NCBI GenBank assembly: GCA_029933295.1
Contig: JAOZOL010000102.1
Location: 1 to 7,937 of the forward strand
DNA length: 7,937 nt
Direction: 5' to 3'
From: Desulfobacterales bacterium
GTDB lineage: Bacteria; Desulfobacterota; Desulfobacteria; Desulfobacterales; Desulfosalsimonadaceae
Part shown: one piece after another, positions 1 through 6,946 of the stretch
How positions within the stretch are numbered: the first letter of the stretch is position 1
How the letters are laid out: every line of letters begins with the position of its first letter
Program-made: the position numbers and the translations under genes
Notes under the pieces: model-generated
Databases searched by the model: none
What the model was told of the DNA's origin: nothing
Seen by the model: the letters and a program-made list of their open reading frames with translations, nothing else

Positions 1-2406
1 ACGCTGCCGGTATTTAATACCTATACCTATGCGGTACCGGAGCCGTTACGGCAAATAATCGCGCCTGGAAAGCGGATACTGGTTCCGTTCGGCAGACGAA
101 AAGTGACCGGCTATGCCCTGGGACCTGCTGACGCAACAGGCATTCAAAACATTAAACAGATTCTTGAGATTTTAGATGAACTCCCCCTTTTTCCAGAATC
201 CATGATTCCGCTTTTTAAATGGATTTCCGATTATTATATCCATCCCCTAGGAGAAGTCATCAAGGAAGCCCTGCCCGGAGGAATTAATATCAATGAATGT
301 GTTACACTACACATTACGGAATCCGGGACACACGCACTATCAGACCAATGCGCACCTGCGATGGAAAATGACATCCTGGGCCTGATTAAAAACAATTCCT
401 GCCGATTAAACGAAATCCCCAAAAAAATAAACCGGGAAATCCCCCACAACCTGATTCACAAGATGGAAAAAAACGGCCTGGTAACACGGATGCGGGAGAT
501 GAAAAAAGCGGTGACCTGTCAAAAAAAGCAGCGATTCATTGCCCTGGTACAAACCAAAACACCGATTGAAAAACTCTCGGAACCTAAACGAAAAATTCTT
601 GAGCTGGCGAAAAAATACGGTGAAATTTCCGTTTCAGAAATAAAAAAAACTGTTCCCACCGCCGCATCCCATGTCCGGGATCTGGCACAAAAGGGCTGCA
701 TATCCGTATTTAACAAACCGGTTTACCGTGATCCGTTTGGAGAATCGGTCCCGCCTGATACACCGCCGAAACTGTCCCTGGAACAACAATATGTGGTTTC
801 AAATGTTTTAAAGGCCATGGGGAACGGATTTGCAACATTCCTCCTTGCCGGGGTCACTGGAAGCGGAAAAACAGAAGTGTATATGCATGTAACGGCGGAA
901 GCGATCAAAAAACAATTATCCGTACTGGTGCTGGTTCCTGAAATCGCCCTGATCTCTGAAATTGAAAGGCGGTTTCGCGCCAGATTCGGGGAGTGTGTCG
1001 CCGTGCTTCACAGCGGTCTTTCCGCCGGTGAGCGCTACGATCAATGGGTGCGCATCATTAATACCCAATGCCCCATTGTAATCGGCGCCCGATCGGCCAT
1101 ATTTGCGCCACTCTCAAATATCGGCGTGATCATCGTCGACGAAGAACATGACACTTCATATAAACAGGAAAGCCGTTTTCGCTATAATGCAAGGGATATG
1201 GCGATTATCAGGGCCAGGCAGGAAGACGGCATCGCCCTGCTCGGATCGGCCACCCCGTCTATTCAATCCATTTACAATGTCACAACCGGAAAATTTAATG
1301 AACTTAACTTAAAAAAACGGATATTCTCACGGTCTCTCCCGGATATCAGGGTTGTGGATCTTCGAAAACACAGGGATTTTCGCGGGACCCGGCGGTTTAT
1401 CACGATAGATCTCCAAAAAGCCATAAAGGAAACCCTGGACAGAGAAGAGCAGGTCCTGCTTTTTTTAAACCGCCGCGGATTTGCCAGCTTTCCGGTCTGC
1501 GCGGGGTGCGGGGAAGCCTTGAAATGCAAGAACTGTGACATCACCCTCACCCTTCATCAGGCAGCCAATGCCTATAAATGCCACCTTTGCGGATATTCAA
1601 TTCCTGCAACGGCCACATGCAGCTTATGCGGGTCAGCAGGCATCAAGCGACTGGGAATGGGGACTGAAAAAATTGAAACCACGATAAAAGGTCTTTTCCC
1701 TGAAGCCAGGGTAGCACGCATGGACCGGGACACCATTACCCGCAAAGGCGCTTTGCTTAAACTGTTAAAAGGTCTTCGAAATCATGAGATCGACATCCTG
1801 ATCGGAACCCAGATGGTGGCCAAAGGACATGATTTTCCGGGAATCACGCTGGTTGGCATCATCTGCGCCGACCTTTCCTTAAGCTTTCCGGATTTTCGGG
1901 CAGGCGAGCTCACCTTCCAGATTCTGGCCCAGGTATCCGGACGCGCCGGTCGGGGAACACGTCCGGGACGTGTAATTCTCCAAACCTATAACCCGGAACA
2001 TTTCAGCATCACCGCTGCCACCGAGCAAAATTTTATGAAATTTTATGACCAGGAAATCGCTTTTCGAAAAGCTTTTAACTATCCGCCGTTTTCACGAATG
2101 ATCCAGTTGAAAATATCGGGCGTAAACCGCGAAAAAGTTCATCAAAAAGCCACAGCCATTGGCGAACAATGCGCCGGGCTTCAAAAAAAAAAGAAACGCT
2201 ATAATCAATGGATCGATATTTTGGGCCCCATAGAGGCGCCCCTGGCACGGATTGCAAGACGCTACCGGTGGCAGATAATGATTAAATCCCAAAGCACTGA
2301 CCTGCTTCATGAGTTTGTCAAAAAATTGTTATTTAAAAACGGAAAGCCTTTTTCACACAATCAGGTGAGGGTGGCCATAGATGTGGACCCCTTTTTCATG
2401 ATGTGA
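1..2406 (+). CDS. priA: Primosomal replication-restart helicase PriA (5' end outside window)
   Basis: PriA is a superfamily 2, 3'-to-5' DNA helicase that recognises abandoned replication forks and reloads the replicative helicase. The reading frame is open from base 1 and already matches the PriA N-terminal 3'-end-binding domain (VFNTYTYAVPEPL, then GKRILVPFGRR), so the true start lies upstream; the GTG at 103 is an internal valine codon. In window codon numbering: Walker A GVTGSGKT about 284-291, DEEH box 380-383, GSATPS about 415-420, eight zinc-binding cysteines in CxxC pairs at 500/503, 509/512, 527/530 and 540/543, GTQMVAKGHDFP about 602-613, and QVSGRAGRG about 644-652. The C-terminal domain ends in VDPFFMM and TGA. 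The 801 residues seen are somewhat more than the 732 of E. coli PriA. All helicase motifs and cysteines are intact, so the protein looks functional. The stop codon lies inside a long inverted repeat. Identification is secure; only the missing N-terminus is uncertain. Confidence 0.97.
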   Translation, partial: TLPVFNTYTYAVPEPLRQIIAPGKRILVPFGRRKVTGYALGPADATGIQNIKQILEILDELPLFPESMIPLFKWISDYYIHPLGEVIKEALPGGININECVTLHITESGTHALSDQCAPAMENDILGLIKNNSCRLNEIPKKINREIPHNLIHKMEKNGLVTRMREMKKAVTCQKKQRFIALVQTKTPIEKLSEPKRKILELAKKYGEISVSEIKKTVPTAASHVRDLAQKGCISVFNKPVYRDPFGESVPPDTPPKLSLEQQYVVSNVLKAMGNGFATFLLAGVTGSGKTEVYMHVTAEAIKKQLSVLVLVPEIALISEIERRFRARFGECVAVLHSGLSAGERYDQWVRIINTQCPIVIGARSAIFAPLSNIGVIIVDEEHDTSYKQESRFRYNARDMAIIRARQEDGIALLGSATPSIQSIYNVTTGKFNELNLKKRIFSRSLPDIRVVDLRKHRDFRGTRRFITIDLQKAIKETLDREEQVLLFLNRRGFASFPVCAGCGEALKCKNCDITLTLHQAANAYKCHLCGYSIPATATCSLCGSAGIKRLGMGTEKIETTIKGLFPEARVARMDRDTITRKGALLKLLKGLRNHEIDILIGTQMVAKGHDFPGITLVGIICADLSLSFPDFRAGELTFQILAQVSGRAGRGTRPGRVILQTYNPEHFSITAATEQNFMKFYDQEIAFRKAFNYPPFSRMIQLKISGVNREKVHQKATAIGEQCAGLQKKKKRYNQWIDILGPIEAPLARIARRYRWQIMIKSQSTDLLHEFVKKLLFKNGKPFSHNQVRVAIDVDPFFMM

Positions 2407-2531
2407 TGGCGTCGTCAAAAGGCCCATCTACTGCGTTGTAGCGATTTTTCAACCGCTCAACATACGACATGTATGCCTTCGCGTTTGAAAAATCACTACG
2501 CCTTGTATATGGACCTTTTTACTTAGCCATC
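2405..2531. repeat. Long imperfect inverted repeat (about 127 bases) overlapping the priA stop
   Basis: The outer ends are gatggc (2405-2410) and gccatc (2526-2531). Further pairing blocks are aaaagg (2417-2422) with ccttttt (2514-2520), ccat (2424-2427) with atgg (2509-2512), gtag (2438-2441) with ctac (2496-2499), and an exact 10-base pair gatttttcaa (2443-2452) with ttgaaaaatc (2485-2494). The centre is itself a hairpin, catac (2461-2465) with gtatg (2471-2475). The whole can fold as one long cruciform or RNA hairpin. From memory, long palindromes of this style are interspersed in Desulfobacterales genomes, but I cannot confirm copy number here. It may shape the 3' end of priA mRNA. It is not a canonical intrinsic terminator, because there is no T-tract directly after the stem. 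Confidence 0.75.
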
Positions 2532-2572
2532 TGTCACATCTTACGCCTCGTTCATCATCTCTTGCATGCCTT

Positions 2573-2592
2573 GCCAATTTTATAAGATTGGC
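2573..2592. repeat. Small palindrome gccaat/attggc
   Basis: A 20-base near-palindrome: gccaat (2573-2578) pairs exactly with attggc (2587-2592) across an 8-base A/T-rich centre that can extend the stem with a wobble pair. It is followed after four bases by a run of T (about 2596-2601). It could act as a weak terminator for transcription leaving priA, or as a protein-binding site. The stem is short and A/T-rich, so either role is speculative. Confidence 0.35.
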
Positions 2593-2623
2593 GAAATTTT
2601 TACGGTGTCATCAATATTCTTTT

Positions 2624-2668
2624 GGCTCCAATACGGCGTTGCAGTCCTTCTCAAAATGCTCACATCCG
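2624..2668 (+). repeat. Diverged half copy of the 2405-2531 repeat
   Basis: This stretch lines up by eye with the left half of the long inverted repeat (about 2421-2466). Shared blocks include ggc.cc, tac.gcgttg.ag, tt.t, aa..gctc and acat..g, with one single-base gap. No matching right half follows, so it reads as a decayed or truncated member of the same repeat family. The alignment was done by hand and the identity is only moderate. Confidence 0.45.
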
Positions 2669-2725
2669 GTCTATTCAACCGACGAGCAACGCGGCCGGGC
2701 GGCATGGATCGGCGCATTAAAATAC

Positions 2726-2778
2726 GAAGTTATTGTTGAGCGAGCCATTAGGGCTCGCTCAACAATAATTGTAACTTC
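2726..2778. repeat. Strong hairpin with perfect 17-base arms
   Basis: Arms ttattgttgagcgagcc (2730-2746) and ggctcgctcaacaataa (2752-2768) are perfect reverse complements around a 5-base loop (attag). An alternative, longer fold pairs gaagtta (2726-2732) with taacttc (2772-2778) outside a 14-base inner stem, leaving a 6-base bulge (taattg, 2766-2771). There is no T-tract after the stem on the + strand, so it is not a standard rho-independent terminator. It may be a repetitive palindrome, a processing site, or part of a structured RNA together with the next stem-loop. Confidence 0.7.
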
Positions 2779-2812
2779 TCAACAAGTCCTGGCAGAGGAG
2801 CATTCATAGAAG

Positions 2813-2899
2813 GTCGGGTTAGTCTGGTGCTCAACCCGAAAATCCATTGAGGAAACAGTCCGGCATACGCAGGGGGTTAAGCACCGAACGTAACCCGAC
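2813..2899. repeat. 87-base two-stage stem-loop, REP-like (gtcgggtta ... taacccgac)
   Basis: The outer arms gtcgggtta (2813-2821) and taacccgac (2891-2899) pair perfectly. An internal loop follows (gtct against gaacg). Then ggtgctcaaccc (2826-2837) pairs with gggttaagcacc (2874-2885) at 11 of 12 positions, closing a 36-base apical loop. The gtcgggtta/taacccgac tip resembles, from memory, REP-type palindromes spread by Y1 (RAYT-like) transposases in many bacteria, though such elements normally have much shorter loops. No transposase is in the window. It could alternatively be a small structured RNA or part of the hsdR upstream control region. Pairing is seen directly; the class is inferred. 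Confidence 0.6.
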
Positions 2900-2911
2900 A
2901 AAAATGCCTTA

Positions 2912-2940
2912 TTGAGAGGTTATTAATAATTTCTTTAAAT
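2912..2940 (+). promoter_or_regulatory. Candidate sigma70-type promoter for the hsdR operon
   Basis: A -35-like TTGAGA (2912-2917, 5 of 6 to consensus) and a -10-like TTAAAT (2935-2940, 4 of 6) are separated by 17 bases of A/T-rich DNA. Initiation would fall at about 2946-2949, only a few bases before the hsdR ATG, implying a nearly leaderless transcript. The A/T-rich background makes chance matches likely, so this remains a candidate. Confidence 0.45.
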
Positions 2941-2952
2941 CATTGAAATTTT

Positions 2953-5511
2953 ATGGTAAAAGATTTTCAAAAACTTTTCTTTCGGGCAAATAAAGCAAAA
3001 AAGGCATTAACACAATTGAAGGCAAATAAAAAATCACTTTCAGAACGAGACATCTGCACCAAATTCATTACCCCTGCAATTAAACAGGCCGGTTGGGATA
3101 TCCAGAAGCAGGTCCGGGAAGAGGTCTCTTTTACTGACGGTCGAATTTATGTCCGGGGGCACTTAACCGCCAGGGGAAAACGAAAACGCGCGGATTATAT
3201 TCTCTATCACAAGCCGAATATCCCGGTTGCCATTATCGAAGCCAAGGACAACAATCACGCCATGGGCGCGGGTATGCAGCAGGCCCTGGATTATGCAGCC
3301 ATTCTGGATATACCCAGCGTATTTAGCAGCAATGGCGACGGGTTTATTTTTCATGACAGAACAGCTACATACGCCATTGAAAAAGAGCTGACCAACAACC
3401 AATTTCCCACCCCTGCCGAACTCTGGGCAATATATAAAAAATACAAAGGCATCAAAACCCCGGATCAGGAAAGAATTGCGTCCCAGGATTATTTTTTTGA
3501 CGGAAGCGGGAAATCTCCGCGATATTATCAGCAGATTGCCATTAACAGGACAGTTGAGGCCATTGCCAAAGGAAAAAATCGCATCCTGCTGGTCATGGCA
3601 ACCGGTACCGGCAAAACCTATGCGGCATTTCAGATCATCCATCGGCTGTGGAAATCAAACACCAAAAAACGGATCCTGTTTTTAGTCGACCGGACCGCGC
3701 TCATTGATCAGCCCCGAAGAAATGATTTTAAACATTTTAAAGACAAGATGACCATCATCAAAAAGACCGTGATCACCAAACATGACGGTAAAGAGGTTCT
3801 GGTCTCAAACAAAAAACGCGGCATTGATTCGTCGGATAAGGCATATGAAATTTATCTGGGACTTTACCAGGGGCTGACCAACGCAAATGAAATGGAAGAT
3901 GCGTATAAGGATTTCAGCCCTTCCTTTTTCGATCTGGTGGTTGTGGACGAGTGCCACCGGGGAAGTGCGGCCGACGACAGCGCCTGGCGTAAAATTCTGG
4001 AATATTTTTCCAGTGCCACGCATATCGGGCTGACCGCCACTCCTAAAGAAACAAAAGATGTTTCCAATATTGAGTATTTCGGCGATCCCATCTACACATA
4101 TTCGCTGAAGCAGGGGATCAGTGACGGATTCCTTGCGCCCTATCGCGTGGTGCGCATCGGGATTGACATTGATCTGGAGGGCTGGCGGCCGCCTGCCGGA
4201 TATCTTGACAAAAAAGGCGATCCCGTGGAAGACCGTATTTATAACCGATCGGATTTTGACAGAAACCTGGTGGTGGATGAAAGAAGACAGCTGGTGGCGC
4301 AAAAAATTACCGAGTTTTTAAAGGGTACGGACCGGTTTTCAAAAACCATTGTTTTCTGTCAGGACATTGAACATGCAAATGGGATGCGGACTGAACTGTC
4401 TAATACAAACAGCGACCTGGTAAAAGAAAATTACAAATATATAATGAAAATTACCGGTGATGATGAAGAAGGCAAACGGGAGCTGGACAATTTTACCGAT
4501 CCCGAGCAGCGGTATCCGGTGATCGCCACGACCTCCAAACTCATGAACACCGGCATTGACGCCCAGACCTGCAAACTCATTGTTCTAGACAGCAACATTA
4601 AATCAATGACTGAATTTAAGCAGATTATCGGCCGTGGAACCCGTATTAATGAGGAATACGGTAAACGCTATTTCACGATTCTTGATTTCAGAAATGTAAC
4701 GGACCTGTTTTCAGACCCGGATTTTGACGGTGATCCGGTTCGCATCAAACCGGTATCCCAGGACGCTGACATCAGCGGCATTGAAGCAGAAGAAGAAAAT
4801 GCCGATATTCCCATCATAGATGAAGAAGACGGTGAAGAAATAACCGATTTTGAAGACCTGGCAGACGAGGCAAGTAATCCGACGGATTATTCCGAAGTTC
4901 CCGAAGCCCCGTTTAATGAACCGGGCATCAATGAAGAACCCCGTGAAAAAATATTTGTCAACGGCGTGGATGTCTCGGTTTTAAACACCCGGGAAATATA
5001 TTTTGACAAGGACGGCAAACCCATTACCATGAGCTTAAAAGATTTTACACGGCAGCAGATTTTAAATGAATACGCAAGCCTTGATGATTTCTTACGCAAA
5101 TGGAGCCACGCGGATAAAAAAGAAGCCATTATCGAAGAACTCATGGAACAGGGCATCCTGGTTGACAGTCTGCTCGAAGCAGTCAACCGGGAGTGCGACT
5201 TGTTTGATATCATATGTCATGTGGCATGGGATATGCCGCCTTTAACTCGAAAAGAACGGGCAAACAATGTAAAGAAACGCAACTATTTTGCAAAATACGG
5301 TGAAAGCGCCAGAAACGTCCTTGAATCCCTGCTGGACAAATACGCAGATGAAGGAATCCGGCAGATTGAAGATATCAATATATTAAAGGTCACCCCCTTT
5401 GACCGAATCGGATCACCCATCCAGATTATCAAGACGTTTGGTGAAAAATCGGATTACTTGAAGGCCGTTAATGAATTAGAAAATCAAATTTATTCTTTGG
5501 GAGCAGCTTAA
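2953..5511 (+). CDS. hsdR: Type I restriction enzyme R subunit (EcoEI-like HsdR)
   Basis: HsdR is the motor and nuclease subunit of a type I restriction enzyme: it translocates unmodified DNA using ATP and cuts it at a distance. The 852-residue protein has an N-terminal PD-(D/E)xK nuclease domain (D81 in RADYIL, then E96-A-K98), a DEAD/DEAH helicase core with Walker A ATGTGKT (216-222), DECH (332-335), TATP (361-364), MNTGID (531-536) and QIIGRGTR (557-564), a very acidic linker (about 604-650) and a C-terminal region resembling the EcoEI R-subunit C-terminal domain (about 690-852). An in-frame TGA at 2944-2946 limits the start, and ATG 2953 is the first candidate; no Shine-Dalgarno motif precedes it. 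A TTG at 3016 behind AAGG is a weaker alternative. hsdM starts 4 bases after the stop, so the two are surely cotranscribed. All catalytic motifs are present. Confidence 0.95.
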   Translation: MVKDFQKLFFRANKAKKALTQLKANKKSLSERDICTKFITPAIKQAGWDIQKQVREEVSFTDGRIYVRGHLTARGKRKRADYILYHKPNIPVAIIEAKDNNHAMGAGMQQALDYAAILDIPSVFSSNGDGFIFHDRTATYAIEKELTNNQFPTPAELWAIYKKYKGIKTPDQERIASQDYFFDGSGKSPRYYQQIAINRTVEAIAKGKNRILLVMATGTGKTYAAFQIIHRLWKSNTKKRILFLVDRTALIDQPRRNDFKHFKDKMTIIKKTVITKHDGKEVLVSNKKRGIDSSDKAYEIYLGLYQGLTNANEMEDAYKDFSPSFFDLVVVDECHRGSAADDSAWRKILEYFSSATHIGLTATPKETKDVSNIEYFGDPIYTYSLKQGISDGFLAPYRVVRIGIDIDLEGWRPPAGYLDKKGDPVEDRIYNRSDFDRNLVVDERRQLVAQKITEFLKGTDRFSKTIVFCQDIEHANGMRTELSNTNSDLVKENYKYIMKITGDDEEGKRELDNFTDPEQRYPVIATTSKLMNTGIDAQTCKLIVLDSNIKSMTEFKQIIGRGTRINEEYGKRYFTILDFRNVTDLFSDPDFDGDPVRIKPVSQDADISGIEAEEENADIPIIDEEDGEEITDFEDLADEASNPTDYSEVPEAPFNEPGINEEPREKIFVNGVDVSVLNTREIYFDKDGKPITMSLKDFTRQQILNEYASLDDFLRKWSHADKKEAIIEELMEQGILVDSLLEAVNRECDLFDIICHVAWDMPPLTRKERANNVKKRNYFAKYGESARNVLESLLDKYADEGIRQIEDINILKVTPFDRIGSPIQIIKTFGEKSDYLKAVNELENQIYSLGAA

Positions 5512-5515
5512 ACAG

Positions 5516-6946
5516 ATGACCATCAACTTAAGCGGAATGATGAAAACCATCCGCAACATCATGCGGGAGGATACAGGATTAAATGGTGACGCCCAGCGGA
5601 TCGAACAACTGGGCTGGATGATATTTTTAAAGGTCCTGTCAGACAAGGAAAAAGAGCTTGAACTGCTGGAAGATAACAATTATGTATCGCCCCTGCCCAA
5701 AGCCTATCACTGGGACCAGTGGGCCGGAGATGATGAGGGCATAACCGGTGATGAACTCCTTATGTTTGTTGATCAAAAACTGTTTCCGGATTTAAAAAAC
5801 CTGGATGTCAGTACGGGCAACAAACGGGCTTTAATTATCCGGGGTGTGTTTGAAGGCAATCATAATTACATGAAATCCGGCATCAACCTTCGCCGCGTGT
5901 TAAACAAGCTCAATGAACTGGATTTTAATGTGGCGGAAGAGCGTTATCTGTTCGGCGATATTTATGAAGGGATTTTAAAGGAACTCCAAAGCGCCGGTAA
6001 AAGCGGAGAGTTTTATACGCCCCGGGCGGTTACGCAGTTTATCACCGACATGATAAACCCGCAGCTTGATGAAAAAATCCTTGATCCGGCGTGCGGCACC
6101 GGCGGGTTTCTCACCTGCACCATTGAGCATTTGAAAAAACAGATCACCCGGGCAGGTCAGCGGAAAAAGTTGCAGGAAAATGTACGCGGCTGGGAATACA
6201 AACCTTTGCCGTTTTTACTGGCAACCACCAACCTGATCCTCCATGATATTGAAATACCCAACCTGTCTTTTGACGATTCCTTAAGCCGTCCGTTGAGTGA
6301 TTACAAAAACAAGGACAAGGTGGATGTCATCCTCACCAATCCGCCGTTTGGCGGTGTGGTGGCTAACGGGTATGAAAAAAATTTTTCCCAAAACTTCCGG
6401 ACCAAGGAATCCGCCGACCTGTTTCTGATCTTAATGATCCGCCTGCTTAAAGACGGGGGCCGGGCAGGAATCGTGCTGCCGGACGGGTCCCTTACCGGCG
6501 AAGGGGTCAAGCAGCGGATTCGGGAGAAATGGTTGACCAGTTGCAACCTGCATACGATTGTTCGGCTGCCCAACTCGGTGTTTTCCCCCTATGCCACGGT
6601 TGCCACCAACCTGCTGTTTTTTGAAAAAGGTTCTCCCACCCAAGAGGTCTGGTATTATGAACATAAACTTCCGGAGGGCCAGAAATCCTACAGCAAAACA
6701 AAACCTATCAAAGTAGCGGAATTTGATCCCATAAAAAAATGGTGGAATAACAGACAGGAAAGTAATGTTGCCTGGAAAGTGCCCATTGAAGGAATCATCA
6801 AACGCGGCTGGGATTTAGATATTAAAAATCCCCATAAAAAAGAAGATGAAGTTATACATACCACAACAGAACTTCTTGATATGCTGCATGCGTCGTTTAA
6901 GAAAAGTGATGAGCTTCTGGGAAATTTGAAGAAGGAGCTTATCTAA
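5516..6946 (+). CDS. hsdM: Type I restriction-modification DNA methyltransferase subunit (HsdM)
   Basis: HsdM transfers a methyl group from S-adenosylmethionine to adenine N6 at the recognition site. With HsdS it forms the modification enzyme that protects host DNA, and with HsdR it forms the restriction complex. The 476-residue protein shows the HsdM N-terminal helical domain (TIRNIMREDTGLNGDAQRIE, about 11-30), FYTPR (166-170), the SAM-binding motif I DPACGTGG (190-197), and the catalytic motif IV NPPFGG (275-280) typical of N6-adenine enzymes. The length is normal for the family. ATG 5516 was chosen because it retains the full N-terminal domain; GGGAG at 5499-5503, inside the end of hsdR, is a distant (12-base) ribosome site, so translation may depend on coupling with hsdR. 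ATGs at 5537 and 5540 are less likely. No HsdS gene precedes or follows directly in the window. Confidence 0.96.
   Translation: MTINLSGMMKTIRNIMREDTGLNGDAQRIEQLGWMIFLKVLSDKEKELELLEDNNYVSPLPKAYHWDQWAGDDEGITGDELLMFVDQKLFPDLKNLDVSTGNKRALIIRGVFEGNHNYMKSGINLRRVLNKLNELDFNVAEERYLFGDIYEGILKELQSAGKSGEFYTPRAVTQFITDMINPQLDEKILDPACGTGGFLTCTIEHLKKQITRAGQRKKLQENVRGWEYKPLPFLLATTNLILHDIEIPNLSFDDSLSRPLSDYKNKDKVDVILTNPPFGGVVANGYEKNFSQNFRTKESADLFLILMIRLLKDGGRAGIVLPDGSLTGEGVKQRIREKWLTSCNLHTIVRLPNSVFSPYATVATNLLFFEKGSPTQEVWYYEHKLPEGQKSYSKTKPIKVAEFDPIKKWWNNRQESNVAWKVPIEGIIKRGWDLDIKNPHKKEDEVIHTTTELLDMLHASFKKSDELLGNLKKELI
6932..6937 (+). promoter_or_regulatory. Strong ribosome binding site for the DUF1016 gene
   Basis: AAGGAG lies within the last codons of hsdM, 8 bases before ATG 6946. 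This near-ideal site decides the start of the next gene and, with the overlapping TAATG stop/start, points to translational coupling with hsdM. Confidence 0.8.

Larger units (their letters stand above)
2532..2952. other. Intergenic region between the priA-end repeat and hsdR, no convincing gene
   Basis: Apart from the separately listed palindromes and candidate promoter, this stretch holds no gene I can support. A 73-codon frame at 2588-2809 runs straight through the perfect hairpin and the repeat fragment and has a composition typical of chance translation. No tRNA, riboswitch or transposase remnant was recognised. The density of inverted repeats suggests an insertion-prone spacer at the edge of the restriction module, or a structured untranslated RNA. 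Confidence 0.6.

Noticed and set aside
103..105. GTG start codon for priA
   Set aside because: Conserved PriA N-terminal sequence continues in frame upstream to base 1, so this GTG is an internal valine codon.
2726..2778. Rho-independent terminator
   Set aside because: The stem is strong, but no T-tract follows it on either strand's exit side within the expected distance.
2588..2809. 73-codon + strand reading frame in the intergenic gap
   Set aside because: It runs through the repeat fragment and the perfect hairpin, has no recognisable domain or good ribosome site, and its translation looks random.
2813..2899. Integron attC recombination site
   Set aside because: The orientation is wrong: attC sites begin with an RYYYAAC-type core and end with GTTRRRY, while here the GTT-side is on the left and the AAC-side on the right, and no integrase or cassette is seen.
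2726..2899. Retron msr-msd or similar reverse-transcriptase-associated RNA
   Set aside because: There are paired structures but no reverse transcriptase gene in the window, and the downstream gene is clearly hsdR.
3163..3642. 159-codon - strand frame inside hsdR
   Set aside because: It is antisense to the nuclease domain and Walker A region of hsdR; no independent evidence supports it.
3805..4302. 165-codon - strand frame inside hsdR
   Set aside because: It lies wholly opposite the conserved helicase core of hsdR, has no family resemblance, and is best explained as an antisense shadow.
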